Assembly: GCA_041396705.1 (NCBI GenBank)
Contig: JAWKYB010000003.1
Location: forward strand, 186,001 to 250,000
Source of the DNA: Alphaproteobacteria bacterium
GTDB lineage: Bacteria; Pseudomonadota; Alphaproteobacteria; CALKHQ01
Length of the DNA: 64,000 bases
Direction of reading: 5' to 3'
The position numbers and the translations under genes were made by a program. This document shows, one piece after another, positions 26,259 to 35,567 of the stretch (position 1 is the stretch's first letter; each line of letters starts with the position of its first letter). The notes under the pieces were generated by a model. It was not told the origin of the DNA, ran no database searches, and was given only the letters and a program-made list of their open reading frames with translations.

Positions 26259-28603
26259 GCGGCGCGAGCCAGGGCGGCGACGCCCGCGCCGTCGGCCGCG
26301 CGCTGGCGCACGACAGCGCGCACAAGCACGTCGCCGGCACGGCGGTCTATATCGACGACATGGCGGAGCCGGCCGGCCTGCTGCATGTGCAGTTCGGCGG
26401 CAGCGCCCATGCCCATGCCCGCGTGCTGGGCGTCGATGCCGCCGCGGCGCTGGCGATGCCGGGCGTGGTCGCGGTGCTGACCGCCGCCGACATCCCCGGA
26501 CGCAACGACGTCAGCCCGTTCGCGGGCGACGATCCGCTGCTGGCCGCGGGCGTGGTCGAGCATGTCGGCCAGCCGGTGTTCGCGGTGGTGGCGGAAAGCT
26601 ACGAGGCCGCGCGCCTGGCCGTGCGCAGGGTCGAGGTCGCCTATGCGCCGCTGCCGGCGGTGCTGAGTGTCGATGAGGCGATGCGGCTGGCACACTATGT
26701 GGCCGATCCCTACGAGATGAGGCGGGGCGACGTCGAGGCCGCTCTGGCCGGCGCGCCGCACCGGCTGAAGGGGCGGGTGACCATCGGCGGCCAGGAGCAT
26801 TTCTACCTGGAGGGCCAGGTGGCGCTGGCCCTGCCGGGCGAGGACGGCGAGATCACCGTGCACAGCTCGACCCAGCATCCGACCGAGGTCCAGCACGTGG
26901 TTGCCCGCGTGCTTGGATTGCCCGACGCGCGGGTGGTCGCCGAGGTCCGGCGCATGGGCGGCGGCTTCGGCGGCAAGGAAAGCCAGGCCAGCTTCGTCGC
27001 CGCCGGCGCGGCGCTGGCCGCCCGCGCCACCGGCCGTCCCTGCAAGCTGCGGCTGGACCGCGACGACGACATGACGATGACCGGCAAGCGCCACGGCTTC
27101 GTCATCGACTACGACGTCGGCTTCGACGACGACGGCCGCATCGCCGGCATCGAGTTCGTCCAGGCCGCCGACTGCGGGCGGTCCACCGACCTGTCGCCGG
27201 CGATCGCCGACCGCGCCATGTTCCACGCCGACAACGCCTACTACCTGCCGGCGGCGCGCATCCGCTCCTACCGCTGCAAGACGCACACGGTCTCCAACAC
27301 CGCCTTCCGCGGCTTCGGCGGGCCGCAGGGGATGGTTGGCATCGAGCGGGTGATCGACGACATCGCGCTGGCGCTCGGCCGCGACCCGCTGGCAGTGCGC
27401 CGCATCAACCTCTATGGCGGCGAGGGCCGCGACGAGACGCCATACTTCATGAAGGTGGAGGACAATATCCTCCCCGAACTGATTGACGAGATTGAAAAAA
27501 GTGCCGAGTACCACCGCCGCCGCCAGGCTGTGGCGGCGTTCAACGCGGCCAACCCGGTGCTGCGCAAGGGGCTGTCGCTGACGCCGGTGAAGTTCGGCAT
27601 TTCCTTCACCACGACCCACCTCAACCAGGCCGGCGCGCTGGTGCATGTCTACACCGACGGCAGCGTGCACCTGAACCACGGCGGCACCGAGATGGGCCAG
27701 GGGCTCAACGTCAAGGTGGCGCAGGTGGTGGCCGACGCGCTGATGATCGACATCGGCCGGGTGCGGATCACCGCGACCTCCACCGACAAGGTGCCGAACA
27801 CCTCGGCCACCGCCGCCTCGTCGGGCTCGGACATGAACGGCATGGCGGCGCTGGCCGCGGCGACGACGATCCGCGAGCGGCTGGCCGCCTTCGCCGCGGA
27901 CCATGCCGGCGTCGCGCCCGCGGCGGTGCGCTGGAGCCACGACCGCATCGAGGCCGGCGACATGTGCTGGTCGTTCGCCGAACTGGCGGCCGCCGCCTAT
28001 CTCGCCCGCGTCTCGCTGTCTGCGACCGGCTATTACCGCACGCCGAAAATCCACTGGGACCGGGCGGCGGCGCGCGGCCGGCCGTTCTACTATTTCGCCT
28101 ATGGCGCGGCGGTCAGCGAAGCGGTGATCGACACGCGCACCGGCGAGAACCGCATCCTCAGGGTCGACATCCTGCACGACGTCGGCCGCTCGCTGAATCC
28201 GGCGGTCGACCTGGGCCAGGTCGAGGGCGGCTTCATCCAGGGCTTGGGCTGGCTGACCACCGAGGAGCTGTGGTTCGACGAGACCGGCCGGCTGCGTACC
28301 CACGCACCATCGACTTACAAGATCCCGGCCTGCAGCGACCGGCCGCCGGCGTTCAACGTCCGGCTGGCCGCGGGCATCGCCAACCGCGAGGAGACCGTCC
28401 ACCGGTCGAAGGCGGTGGGCGAGCCGCCGCTGATGCTGGCGATCTCCGCCTGGCTGGCCCTGTCGGACGCGGTCGCCAGCGTCGGCGGCCACCGGGTGCC
28501 GCCGCGCCTGGACGCGCCGGCGACGCCGGAGCGCATCCTCGCCGCCGTCCACGACGTCCGCCGCCGGGCAGCCGAACCCGACGCACGCCGGGCCGCCGAA
28601 TGA
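26255..28603 (+). CDS. xdhB: Xanthine dehydrogenase molybdopterin subunit XdhB
   Basis: Molybdenum-cofactor subunit of 782 residues that hydroxylates hypoxanthine and xanthine to urate. Typical motifs are RMGGGFGGKES, AFRGFGGPQGM, the MGQGLN cofactor contact and the C-terminal KAVGEPPLM with the catalytic Glu. The start is a GTG overlapping the xdhA stop by 4 bases. XdhC follows with an ATGA overlap. The sulfurated cofactor needed for activity is presumably installed by XdhC with a cysteine desulfurase such as the one at 33177. Confidence 0.95.
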   Translation: MSGASQGGDARAVGRALAHDSAHKHVAGTAVYIDDMAEPAGLLHVQFGGSAHAHARVLGVDAAAALAMPGVVAVLTAADIPGRNDVSPFAGDDPLLAAGVVEHVGQPVFAVVAESYEAARLAVRRVEVAYAPLPAVLSVDEAMRLAHYVADPYEMRRGDVEAALAGAPHRLKGRVTIGGQEHFYLEGQVALALPGEDGEITVHSSTQHPTEVQHVVARVLGLPDARVVAEVRRMGGGFGGKESQASFVAAGAALAARATGRPCKLRLDRDDDMTMTGKRHGFVIDYDVGFDDDGRIAGIEFVQAADCGRSTDLSPAIADRAMFHADNAYYLPAARIRSYRCKTHTVSNTAFRGFGGPQGMVGIERVIDDIALALGRDPLAVRRINLYGGEGRDETPYFMKVEDNILPELIDEIEKSAEYHRRRQAVAAFNAANPVLRKGLSLTPVKFGISFTTTHLNQAGALVHVYTDGSVHLNHGGTEMGQGLNVKVAQVVADALMIDIGRVRITATSTDKVPNTSATAASSGSDMNGMAALAAATTIRERLAAFAADHAGVAPAAVRWSHDRIEAGDMCWSFAELAAAAYLARVSLSATGYYRTPKIHWDRAAARGRPFYYFAYGAAVSEAVIDTRTGENRILRVDILHDVGRSLNPAVDLGQVEGGFIQGLGWLTTEELWFDETGRLRTHAPSTYKIPACSDRPPAFNVRLAAGIANREETVHRSKAVGEPPLMLAISAWLALSDAVASVGGHRVPPRLDAPATPERILAAVHDVRRRAAEPDARRAAE

Positions 28604-29586
28604 GCGGGCTGCTCGTCGACATCCGGGCCTTCGGCGACCGGCCGGGCGTGCTGGTCACCGTGATCGCCGCCGACGGCTCGACGCCGCGCGGCACCGGCAC
28701 CACGATGATCGTCGACGGCGACGGGCGCATCGCCGCCGGCACCATCGGCGGCGGCGCGCTCGAGCTGCGGGTGCTGCACCGCGCGGCCGCGATGCTGGCG
28801 GAGGAGGGCGGTGCCGAGGCGGCGCAGTTCCCGCTGGGCCCGGAGCTCGGCCAGTGCTGCGGCGGCCGGGTCGAGCTGCTGTTCGAGCGGCTGCCGCTGA
28901 CGCTCGACGCGCGCGACGGCATTGCCTTCGTCACCGCCCTGGAACCGCGGGTCGATCGGCGCCTGGTCGACCGCGGCGGCCTGGCGACGCTGTTGGGCGG
29001 GTCCGCCTTCAACGACACCCGCGCGGCCGTCGTCCGCGGCACGGACGGCCGGCGTTGCCTGGTCCAGCCCGCACACCGGCCGCGCCAGCCGCTCGCCGTG
29101 TTCGGGGCCGGCCATGTCGGACGTGCCGTCGTGCGCGCGGTGGCGCCGCTGCCGTTCCGCGTCACCTGGATCGACGACCGGCCGGGCCAGTTCCCGGTGC
29201 CGCCCGAGCCCGGCGTCGCCTGTATCACTTCCGCGGTTCCCGAACGCGAGGTGGCGGCGCTGGCCGAGGGCGCCTTCGTCCTGGTGATGAGCCACACCCA
29301 CGCGCTCGACTACCGCATCTGCCGGGCGGCGCTGCTGCGCGAGGATATCGGCTATATCGGCCTGATCGGCTCCGACACCAAGCATGCCCGCTTCGTCAAA
29401 TGGGCGCGTGCCTATGGCCTGACCGACGACCGGATCGCGCGGGTGAGCTGCCCGATCGGCCTGCCCGGCATCGGCGGCAAGGACCCGGCGGTGATCGCCG
29501 CCTCGGTCGCCGCCGACCTGCTGATGCGGCTCGAGCGCCGGGCGGCGACGCGCGAACCCGACGCCAGCCTGCGGGCCGCGTCATGA
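28600..29586 (+). CDS. xdhC: Xanthine dehydrogenase accessory protein XdhC
   Basis: Chaperone of 328 residues that binds molybdenum cofactor, promotes its sulfuration and inserts it into XdhB. An N-terminal XdhC/CoxI domain (ADGSTPRGTGTTMIV, GTIGGGALE, QCCGGRVELLFE) is joined to a C-terminal Rossmann domain (VFGAGHVGRAVV; GYIGLIGSDTKHARF; CPIGLPGIGGKDPAVIA). It is coupled by ATGA overlaps to xdhB upstream and to the transporter ATPase gene downstream. Confidence 0.95.
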   Translation: MSGLLVDIRAFGDRPGVLVTVIAADGSTPRGTGTTMIVDGDGRIAAGTIGGGALELRVLHRAAAMLAEEGGAEAAQFPLGPELGQCCGGRVELLFERLPLTLDARDGIAFVTALEPRVDRRLVDRGGLATLLGGSAFNDTRAAVVRGTDGRRCLVQPAHRPRQPLAVFGAGHVGRAVVRAVAPLPFRVTWIDDRPGQFPVPPEPGVACITSAVPEREVAALAEGAFVLVMSHTHALDYRICRAALLREDIGYIGLIGSDTKHARFVKWARAYGLTDDRIARVSCPIGLPGIGGKDPAVIAASVAADLLMRLERRAATREPDASLRAAS

Positions 29587-31118
29587 CCGAGCCGCTGCTC
29601 GCCATGCGCGGCATCACCAAGCAGTATCCCGGGTGCCTGGCCAACGACGCGGTCGACCTGACCGTGCTGCCCGGCGAGATCCACGCCCTGCTCGGCGAGA
29701 ACGGCGCCGGCAAGTCCACCCTGGTCAAGACGATCTACGGCATCGTCGACGCCGACGCGGGCGAGATCCGCTGGCGCGGCGCGCCGGTGCACATCGTCAA
29801 CCCCAACGCCGCGCGCCGGCTCGGCATCGGCATGGTGTTCCAGCATTTCTCGCTGTTCGACGGGCTGACGGTGCTTGAGAACGTGGCGCTGGGTCTGCCG
29901 GGCCGAGGGGCGACACGGGCGCTGGCCCGCGAGATCGTCGATATTTCAAGAAGCTACGGCCTGCCTCTGGATCCATCGCGCGAGGTCCATGCGCTGTCGG
30001 TGGGCGAGCGCCAGCGCATCGAGATCGTGCGCTGCCTGCTGCAGGACCCGCAGCTGCTGATCATGGACGAGCCGACCTCGGTGCTGACGCCGCAGGAGGT
30101 GACCGAGCTGTTCCGCACCCTGCGCACCCTGGCGGCGGAGGGGCGCGCAATCCTGTACATCAGCCACAAGTTGCAGGAAATCAAGGACCTGTGCGAGACG
30201 GCGACGATCCTGCGGCAGGGCCGCGTGGTCGCCAATTGCGATCCGCGCCAGGAGAGCACGGCCAGTCTGGCGCAGATGATGATCGGCGACGAGCTGGCCC
30301 CGCCGGGAACCCATGGCGAGCCGTCGACGGCGGCGCCGGTGCTGTCGCTGCGCGGGCTCTCGGTCCGCAGCGAGGACCGCTTCGGCATCGACCTGCAGGC
30401 GATCACGCTCGACATCCGGCCGGGCGAGATCCTGGGCATTGCCGGGGTCGCCGGCAACGGCCAGGTCGAGCTGCTGCGCGCGCTGTGCGGCGAGACGCTG
30501 TGCCAGCGCGCGGACGAGATCGTGTTCGCCGACCGGCCGATCGGCCGGCTGGGACCGCGCAAGCGCCGCGAGCTGGGCCTTGCCGTGGTGCCGGAGGAGC
30601 GGCTGGGCCACGCCGCCGTGCCGGCGATGGACCTGACCGAGAATGCCGTGCTGACCGGCTATGCGCCGATGAAACTGGTCGCCGGCGGGCTGATCCGGAT
30701 GGCGCCTGCGCGCAACTATGCCCGCTCGGTGGTCGAGCGGTTCGACGTGCGCACCGCCGGCATCGGCGCGGCGGCGGCCAGCCTGTCCGGCGGCAACCTG
30801 CAGAAATACGTCGTCGGCCGCGAGGTGCTGCAGGACCCGGCGGTGCTGGTCGCCTCGCAGCCGACCTGGGGGGTTGACGCCGGCGCCGCCAGCGCCATCC
30901 GGCGGGCGCTGCGCGCGCTCGCCGAACGGGGTGCGGCCGTCGTGGTCATCTCCCAGGATCTCGACGAGCTGATGGAGATCAGCGACCGCATCGCCGTGAT
31001 CAACGTCGGCCACCTGTCCGAACCGCAGCCGACCGGGGCGGTGACGGTCGAGGGCCTGGGCCTGCTGATGGGCGGCGTCCACGGCGGCACCGCGCAGGCG
31101 GCGGAGGCCGCGCCATGA
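29583..31118 (+). CDS. Purine/nucleoside-type ABC transporter ATPase (double cassette)
   Basis: ATP-binding protein of 511 residues with two cassettes, as in the BMP-dependent nucleoside/simple-sugar class. The first has Walker A GENGAGKST, the signature LSVGERQRIEI and Walker B LLIMDEP. The second is degenerate (GVAGNGQ in place of Walker A, signature LSGGNLQKYV), as is normal for the class. Coupling by ATGA to xdhC and to the permease gene places it in the purine operon, so the cargo is probably a purine base or nucleoside. Confidence 0.9.
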   Translation: MTEPLLAMRGITKQYPGCLANDAVDLTVLPGEIHALLGENGAGKSTLVKTIYGIVDADAGEIRWRGAPVHIVNPNAARRLGIGMVFQHFSLFDGLTVLENVALGLPGRGATRALAREIVDISRSYGLPLDPSREVHALSVGERQRIEIVRCLLQDPQLLIMDEPTSVLTPQEVTELFRTLRTLAAEGRAILYISHKLQEIKDLCETATILRQGRVVANCDPRQESTASLAQMMIGDELAPPGTHGEPSTAAPVLSLRGLSVRSEDRFGIDLQAITLDIRPGEILGIAGVAGNGQVELLRALCGETLCQRADEIVFADRPIGRLGPRKRRELGLAVVPEERLGHAAVPAMDLTENAVLTGYAPMKLVAGGLIRMAPARNYARSVVERFDVRTAGIGAAAASLSGGNLQKYVVGREVLQDPAVLVASQPTWGVDAGAASAIRRALRALAERGAAVVVISQDLDELMEISDRIAVINVGHLSEPQPTGAVTVEGLGLLMGGVHGGTAQAAEAAP

Positions 31119-32191
31119 TCCGGCTGGAACCGCGCCCGGCGCCGTCGCGCGCCTGGTCGTTCGGCACGCCGGTGCTGGCGGTGATCCTGACCGTGCTGGC
31201 CGGTGCCGCGCTGTTCTGGGCGCTGGGCTATCCGGCCGGCGAGGCGCTGTACCAGTTCTTCGTCACGCCGCTGGAAAGCCGCTACATGCTGGGCGAACTG
31301 GCGGTGAAAGGCACGCCGCTGGTGCTGATCGGCATCGGCCTCGCCATCGGCTTCCGCGCCGGTGTCTGGAACATCGGCGCCGAGGGCCAGCTGCTGATGG
31401 GCGCGCTGGGCGGCGGCGCGGTCGCGCTGGCGTTCTGGGACGAGGACGTGCCCGGGCTGCTGGTGCTGATGTTCGCCGCCGGCGCGGCCAGCGGCGCGGC
31501 CTATGCGGCGATCCCGGCGCTGCTGAAGACCCGCTTCAACGTCAACGAGATCCTGTCGAGCCTGATGCTGACCTACATCGCCGTACTGGTGGTCAGCATC
31601 ATGATCTACGGCCCGCTGCGCGATCCGGAGGGCTATGGCTTTCCGCAGTCGCGCATCTTCCATGAGGCCGCCAGGCTCGGCCCGATCCTGGACGGGACCC
31701 GGCTGCACTTCGGCGCGGTGATCGGCCTCGCCGTCGTGCTGGCGGCCTGGCTGGCGATGTCGTCCAGCCTGTTCGGCTTCCAGGTGCGGGTGATCGGTCA
31801 GGCGCCGCAAGCCGCCCGCTATGCCGGCTTCAGCCAGACTCGCATGGTCTGGATCACGCTGCTGCTCAGCGGCGGGCTGGCCGGGCTTGCCGGCGCGATC
31901 GAGGTGGCCGGCCCGATCGGCCAGCTCAACGACGCGATCTCGCCCGGCTACGGCTTCACCGCGATCATCGTCGCCTATCTCGGCCGGCTGCATCCGGTCG
32001 GCGTGTGCATTGCCGGCATCGTCATCGCGCTCAGCTATATCGGCGGCGAGAACGCGCAGATCGTGGTCGGCATGCCGCTGGCGGTAACCGGCGTGTTCCA
32101 GGGCATGCTGCTGTTCTTCCTGTTGGGCTGCGACCTGCTGATCCGCTACCGGGTCAGGCTGTGGCTTCCGTCCAGGATTGGACAGGGCTGA
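31115..32191 (+). CDS. ABC transporter permease (purine/nucleoside type), first subunit
   Basis: Membrane protein of 358 residues of the BPD_transp_2 family (RbsC/YufP-like), with about eight to nine hydrophobic helices. The family motif WNIGAEGQLLMGALGGG and FNVNEILSSLMLTYIA are present. It starts in the ATGA overlap with the ATPase gene and shares one base (TGATG) with the second permease gene, so the two permease subunits are probably made in equal amounts. Confidence 0.9.
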   Translation: MIRLEPRPAPSRAWSFGTPVLAVILTVLAGAALFWALGYPAGEALYQFFVTPLESRYMLGELAVKGTPLVLIGIGLAIGFRAGVWNIGAEGQLLMGALGGGAVALAFWDEDVPGLLVLMFAAGAASGAAYAAIPALLKTRFNVNEILSSLMLTYIAVLVVSIMIYGPLRDPEGYGFPQSRIFHEAARLGPILDGTRLHFGAVIGLAVVLAAWLAMSSSLFGFQVRVIGQAPQAARYAGFSQTRMVWITLLLSGGLAGLAGAIEVAGPIGQLNDAISPGYGFTAIIVAYLGRLHPVGVCIAGIVIALSYIGGENAQIVVGMPLAVTGVFQGMLLFFLLGCDLLIRYRVRLWLPSRIGQG

Positions 32192-33114
32192 TGGACATCC
32201 TGGTCCAGGTCATCGTCACCACCATCGCGGCCTCGACGCCGCTGATCTTCGCCGCGGCCGGCGAGCTGGTGGTCGAGCGCTCCGGCGTGCTCAATCTCGG
32301 TGTCGAGGGCATGATGCTGATCGGCGCGGTCTGCGCCTTCGTCGCGACCATGGAGACCGGCAGCGGGCTGATCGGCATCGTCGCCGGCCTGGCCGGCGGG
32401 CTGCTGGTGTCGCTGATCTTCGCCGTGCTGACGCTGGTCACGCTGGCCAACCAGGTGGCGACCGGGCTGGCGCTGACCATCTTCGGCGTCGGCGCCAGCG
32501 CGCTGATCGGCGAGGCCTATGTCGGCCGGGCCTATGACGGCCTGCCCGGGCTCGACATCCCCGGCATCAGCGACCTGCCGGCGATCGGCCCGATCCTGTT
32601 CTCGCACGATATTCTGGTCTATCTCGCCGTCGCCATGGTCGGCGCGGTGTGGTGGTTCCTGTACCGCAGCAAGGCCGGCCTGATCCTGCGCGCGGTCGGC
32701 GAATCCCACGACGCCGCCCATGCCATCGGCTATCCGGTGATCGGCATCCGCTTCGGCGCCGTCGCGTTCGGCGGGGCGATGTGCGGCCTGGCCGGCGCGC
32801 ATCTGTCGCTGTCCTACACTCCGCTGTGGCAGGAGGGGATGTCGGCCGGCCGCGGCTGGATCGCGCTGGCGCTCGTGGTGTTCGCCGCTTGGCGGCCGTG
32901 GCGGCTGCTGCTCGGCGCCTATCTGTTCGGCGCGATGCGCATGCTGGAGCTGCACGGGCAGAGCGCGCTTAACATCAACGTGCCCTCGCAGCTATTCTCG
33001 ATGCTGCCCTATCTGGCCACGGTGATCGTGCTGGTGATCATCTCGCACGATGCCCTGAAGGTGCGGCTGAACGCGCCGGCCTGCCTGGGGCTGCCGTTCC
33101 ATCCGCGCGGTTGA
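32191..33114 (+). CDS. ABC transporter permease (purine/nucleoside type), second subunit
   Basis: Membrane protein of 307 residues, YufQ-like partner of the preceding permease. Motifs include ERSGVLNLGVEGMMLIGAV, the RAVGESHDAAHAIG cytoplasmic loop and RGWIALALVVFAAWRPWR. It completes the core transporter. No BMP-type periplasmic binding protein gene lies next to it or elsewhere in the window, although the class requires one. The nearest downstream gene, 62 bases on, encodes a cysteine desulfurase. Confidence 0.9.
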   Translation: MDILVQVIVTTIAASTPLIFAAAGELVVERSGVLNLGVEGMMLIGAVCAFVATMETGSGLIGIVAGLAGGLLVSLIFAVLTLVTLANQVATGLALTIFGVGASALIGEAYVGRAYDGLPGLDIPGISDLPAIGPILFSHDILVYLAVAMVGAVWWFLYRSKAGLILRAVGESHDAAHAIGYPVIGIRFGAVAFGGAMCGLAGAHLSLSYTPLWQEGMSAGRGWIALALVVFAAWRPWRLLLGAYLFGAMRMLELHGQSALNINVPSQLFSMLPYLATVIVLVIISHDALKVRLNAPACLGLPFHPRG

Positions 33115-33176
33115 CTTCCGGCGCGGCGGATGGATTTCCAGCGGCGGGCGGCGAGGGGAACGGACCGGGAGCGGCG

Positions 33177-34310
33177 ATGATCTATCTCGACCACATGGCT
33201 ACGACCCCGCTGGACCCGGCGGCGATCGCGGCGATGGCGCCCTGGGTCAGCGGCGCGCGCTTCGGCAACCCGCACGCCATCCTGAACGCACCGGGCCGGC
33301 TGGCCGAGGCCGCGGTCGACGAGGCCTATGCCGCGGTGGCGGCGCTGATCGGCGCCAGCCCGGCGGAGATCGTTCTGACCTCCGGCGCCACCGAATCCAA
33401 CAACCTGGCGCTGATCGGCGCCACCGCGCCCGGCGACCACCTGATCACGGTGGCGACCGAGCATCCCGCCGTGCTGGCCGTCGCCGAGGACCTGCGCGAG
33501 CGCGGCCGGACGGTGACGGTGGTGGCGGTCGACGGCCACGGCCGCGTGTCGGCCGACGCGATCGCCGATGCCTTCCGGCCGGAGACCCGGCTGGTCTCGG
33601 TGATGGCTGTGAACAACGAGACCGGGGCGCGCCAGCCCGTCGACGCCATCGCCCGCGCCTGCCGCGACCGCGGCATCCTGTTCCACACCGACGCCACCCA
33701 GGCGCTGACCACCGGCCGCATCGACGTCGGCACCACGCCGATCGACCTGCTCAGCCTGTCCGGCCACAAGCTCTATGGCCCGCAGGGCATCGGCGCCCTG
33801 TTCGTGCGCGCCGGCGTGGCGCTGAAGCCGCTGTTCGTCGGCGGCGGCCAGCAGGCCGACCGGCGCAGCGGCACCGTGCCGGTGGCGCTGGCCGCCGGTC
33901 TGGGCGCCGCCTGCCGTGCCGCGATCGCCATGCGCGACGACGAAGGCGCCCGGCTTCAGACGCTGCGCGAGCGGCTGTGGCAGGGCCTGGCCCGGGCGGT
34001 GCCCGGCATCCGCCGCACGGTGCCGGCGGACCTGAGCAACCCGGCCTGTCTGCATGTGATCGTGCCGGGCATCGACGCCGCCGAGGTGCTGCTCGACCTG
34101 CCCGAGGTGGCCGCCTCCACCGGCTCCGCCTGCGCGTCGGGCGGCAAGTCGCCGGTGCTGAAGGCGATGGGGCTGGGCCCGCGCGAATCCTTCGGCGCCC
34201 TGCGCCTCGGCCTCGGCCGTTTCACCACCGCCGACGAGATCGACCGGGCGGTGGCATTGCTGGCCGGCGCGATCGGAACGGTGCGCGCAGACCGGCCGGC
34301 AGCCGAATAG
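33177..34310 (+). CDS. Cysteine desulfurase (NifS/IscS-like), candidate sulfur donor for XDH
   Basis: PLP enzyme of 377 residues that mobilises sulfur from cysteine as a protein persulfide. It has the substrate region TSGATESNN, PLP lysine Lys198 (SGHKLYGPQG) and persulfide Cys319 (STGSACASGG). It is not next to iscU or suf genes but sits inside the purine locus after xdhABC and the transporter. In Rhodobacter capsulatus the NifS4 desulfurase works with XdhC to sulfurate the XDH cofactor, so the same job is the best inference here. The ATG at 33177 follows GGACCGGGAGCGGCG. Confidence 0.88.
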   Translation: MIYLDHMATTPLDPAAIAAMAPWVSGARFGNPHAILNAPGRLAEAAVDEAYAAVAALIGASPAEIVLTSGATESNNLALIGATAPGDHLITVATEHPAVLAVAEDLRERGRTVTVVAVDGHGRVSADAIADAFRPETRLVSVMAVNNETGARQPVDAIARACRDRGILFHTDATQALTTGRIDVGTTPIDLLSLSGHKLYGPQGIGALFVRAGVALKPLFVGGGQQADRRSGTVPVALAAGLGAACRAAIAMRDDEGARLQTLRERLWQGLARAVPGIRRTVPADLSNPACLHVIVPGIDAAEVLLDLPEVAASTGSACASGGKSPVLKAMGLGPRESFGALRLGLGRFTTADEIDRAVALLAGAIGTVRADRPAAE

Positions 34311-34336
34311 CCGCCGTCCCGGACCGGAGCCCGCGC

Positions 34337-35524
34337 TTGGAGACGTTGATCACAGACTGGCTGAGCGCGATCGTGCGCTGGTTCCACGTGATCGCCGGCA
34401 TCGCCTGGATCGGCTCGTCGTTCTTCTTCATCTTCCTCGATGCCAGCCTGCGCAAGGAGAGCTGGCAGCAGGAGGGCATCGCCGGCGAATCCTGGCTGGT
34501 GCACGGCGGCGGCTTCTACAAGGTCGAGAAATACATGGTGGCGCCGGCGCGGATGCCGGCGGTGCTGCACTGGTTCAAGTGGGAAGCCTATTCGACCTGG
34601 CTGTCCGGCTTCGCGCTGCTGGTGCTGCTCTACTACGTTTCCGCCGGCGTCTATCTGATCGACCCGGCGGTGGCGGCGCTGACTCCGATGACCGCGACCG
34701 TGATCGGCATCGGCTCGCTGGTGTTCGGCTGGATCGTCTACGACCTGATGTGCCGGGCGCTGCGCGAGCACAACGACTGGCTGGCGATCGGCGGCGGGCT
34801 GGTGCTGGCCGCGGTCGCGGTGGGCTACACCAAGGTGTTCGGCGGGCGCGGAGCCTTCATCCACACCGGCGCGCTGATCGGCACCCTGATGGTCGCCAAC
34901 GTGTTCATGGTGATCATCCCGAACCAGCGCAAGGTGGTGGCCGACCTGATCGCCGGCCGCAAGCCCGATCCGGCGCTCGGCAAGCAGGCCAAGCAGCGCT
35001 CGGTGCACAACAACTACCTGACGCTGCCGGTGCTGTTCATGATGGTCAGCAACCACTATCCGATGGTCACCGGCCATCCGTACAACTGGGCGCTGCTGAT
35101 CGCCATCGGCATCACCGGCGGCGTGATCCGGCACTGGTTCAACGTCAAGCACCTGACCGGCCGGCGGCTGGACTGGCTGTGGGCGGTCGCCGCCGTGCTG
35201 GTGGCCGGCATGTTCGCCTTTTCCGCCTGGCGGCCAGACCGGGTCGCGGTCGACGACCCGCAGGAGCTGGTGCTGGCCGACGTGTTCGCGGTGGCGCAGC
35301 AGCGCTGCACCGCCTGTCATTCCGCCAATCCGACCGATCCCAACTTCCAGGTCGCGCCTGCCGGCATGATGTTCGACACCGCCGCCCAGTTCTATGCGGC
35401 GCGCGACAAGGTATTCAGCCAGGTTTCGACCGGGGTGATGCCGCCCGGCAACCTGACCGGGCTGACCGAAACCGAACGCGCAACGATCGTCGGCTGGTAC
35501 GAGGCCGGGGCGCGGCAGGACTAG
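34337..35524 (+). CDS. puuD: Membrane urate oxidase PuuD with C-terminal cytochrome c domain
   Basis: Integral membrane protein of 395 residues that oxidises urate to 5-hydroxyisourate and delivers electrons to the respiratory chain. About seven hydrophobic helices precede a c-type cytochrome domain with the haem motif CTACH (Cys324, Cys327, His328) and a distal Met in VMPPGN. The N-terminal WFHVIAGIAWIGSSFFF and HNNYLTLPVLFMMVSNHYP are typical of PuuD. The only start giving this N-terminus is a TTG at 34337, preceded by GGAG. It replaces soluble uricases, none of which is seen here. Confidence 0.9.
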   Translation: METLITDWLSAIVRWFHVIAGIAWIGSSFFFIFLDASLRKESWQQEGIAGESWLVHGGGFYKVEKYMVAPARMPAVLHWFKWEAYSTWLSGFALLVLLYYVSAGVYLIDPAVAALTPMTATVIGIGSLVFGWIVYDLMCRALREHNDWLAIGGGLVLAAVAVGYTKVFGGRGAFIHTGALIGTLMVANVFMVIIPNQRKVVADLIAGRKPDPALGKQAKQRSVHNNYLTLPVLFMMVSNHYPMVTGHPYNWALLIAIGITGGVIRHWFNVKHLTGRRLDWLWAVAAVLVAGMFAFSAWRPDRVAVDDPQELVLADVFAVAQQRCTACHSANPTDPNFQVAPAGMMFDTAAQFYAARDKVFSQVSTGVMPPGNLTGLTETERATIVGWYEAGARQD

Positions 35525-35567
35525 CGCGGCCGGGCAGGGCGTCCGGCCGCGCGCCAGTCCTTCCCGC

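Noticed and set aside
26126..28552. 808-codon minus-strand open frame opposite xdhB
   Set aside because: The plus strand is a clear molybdopterin subunit; the antisense reading has no recognisable fold or motif.
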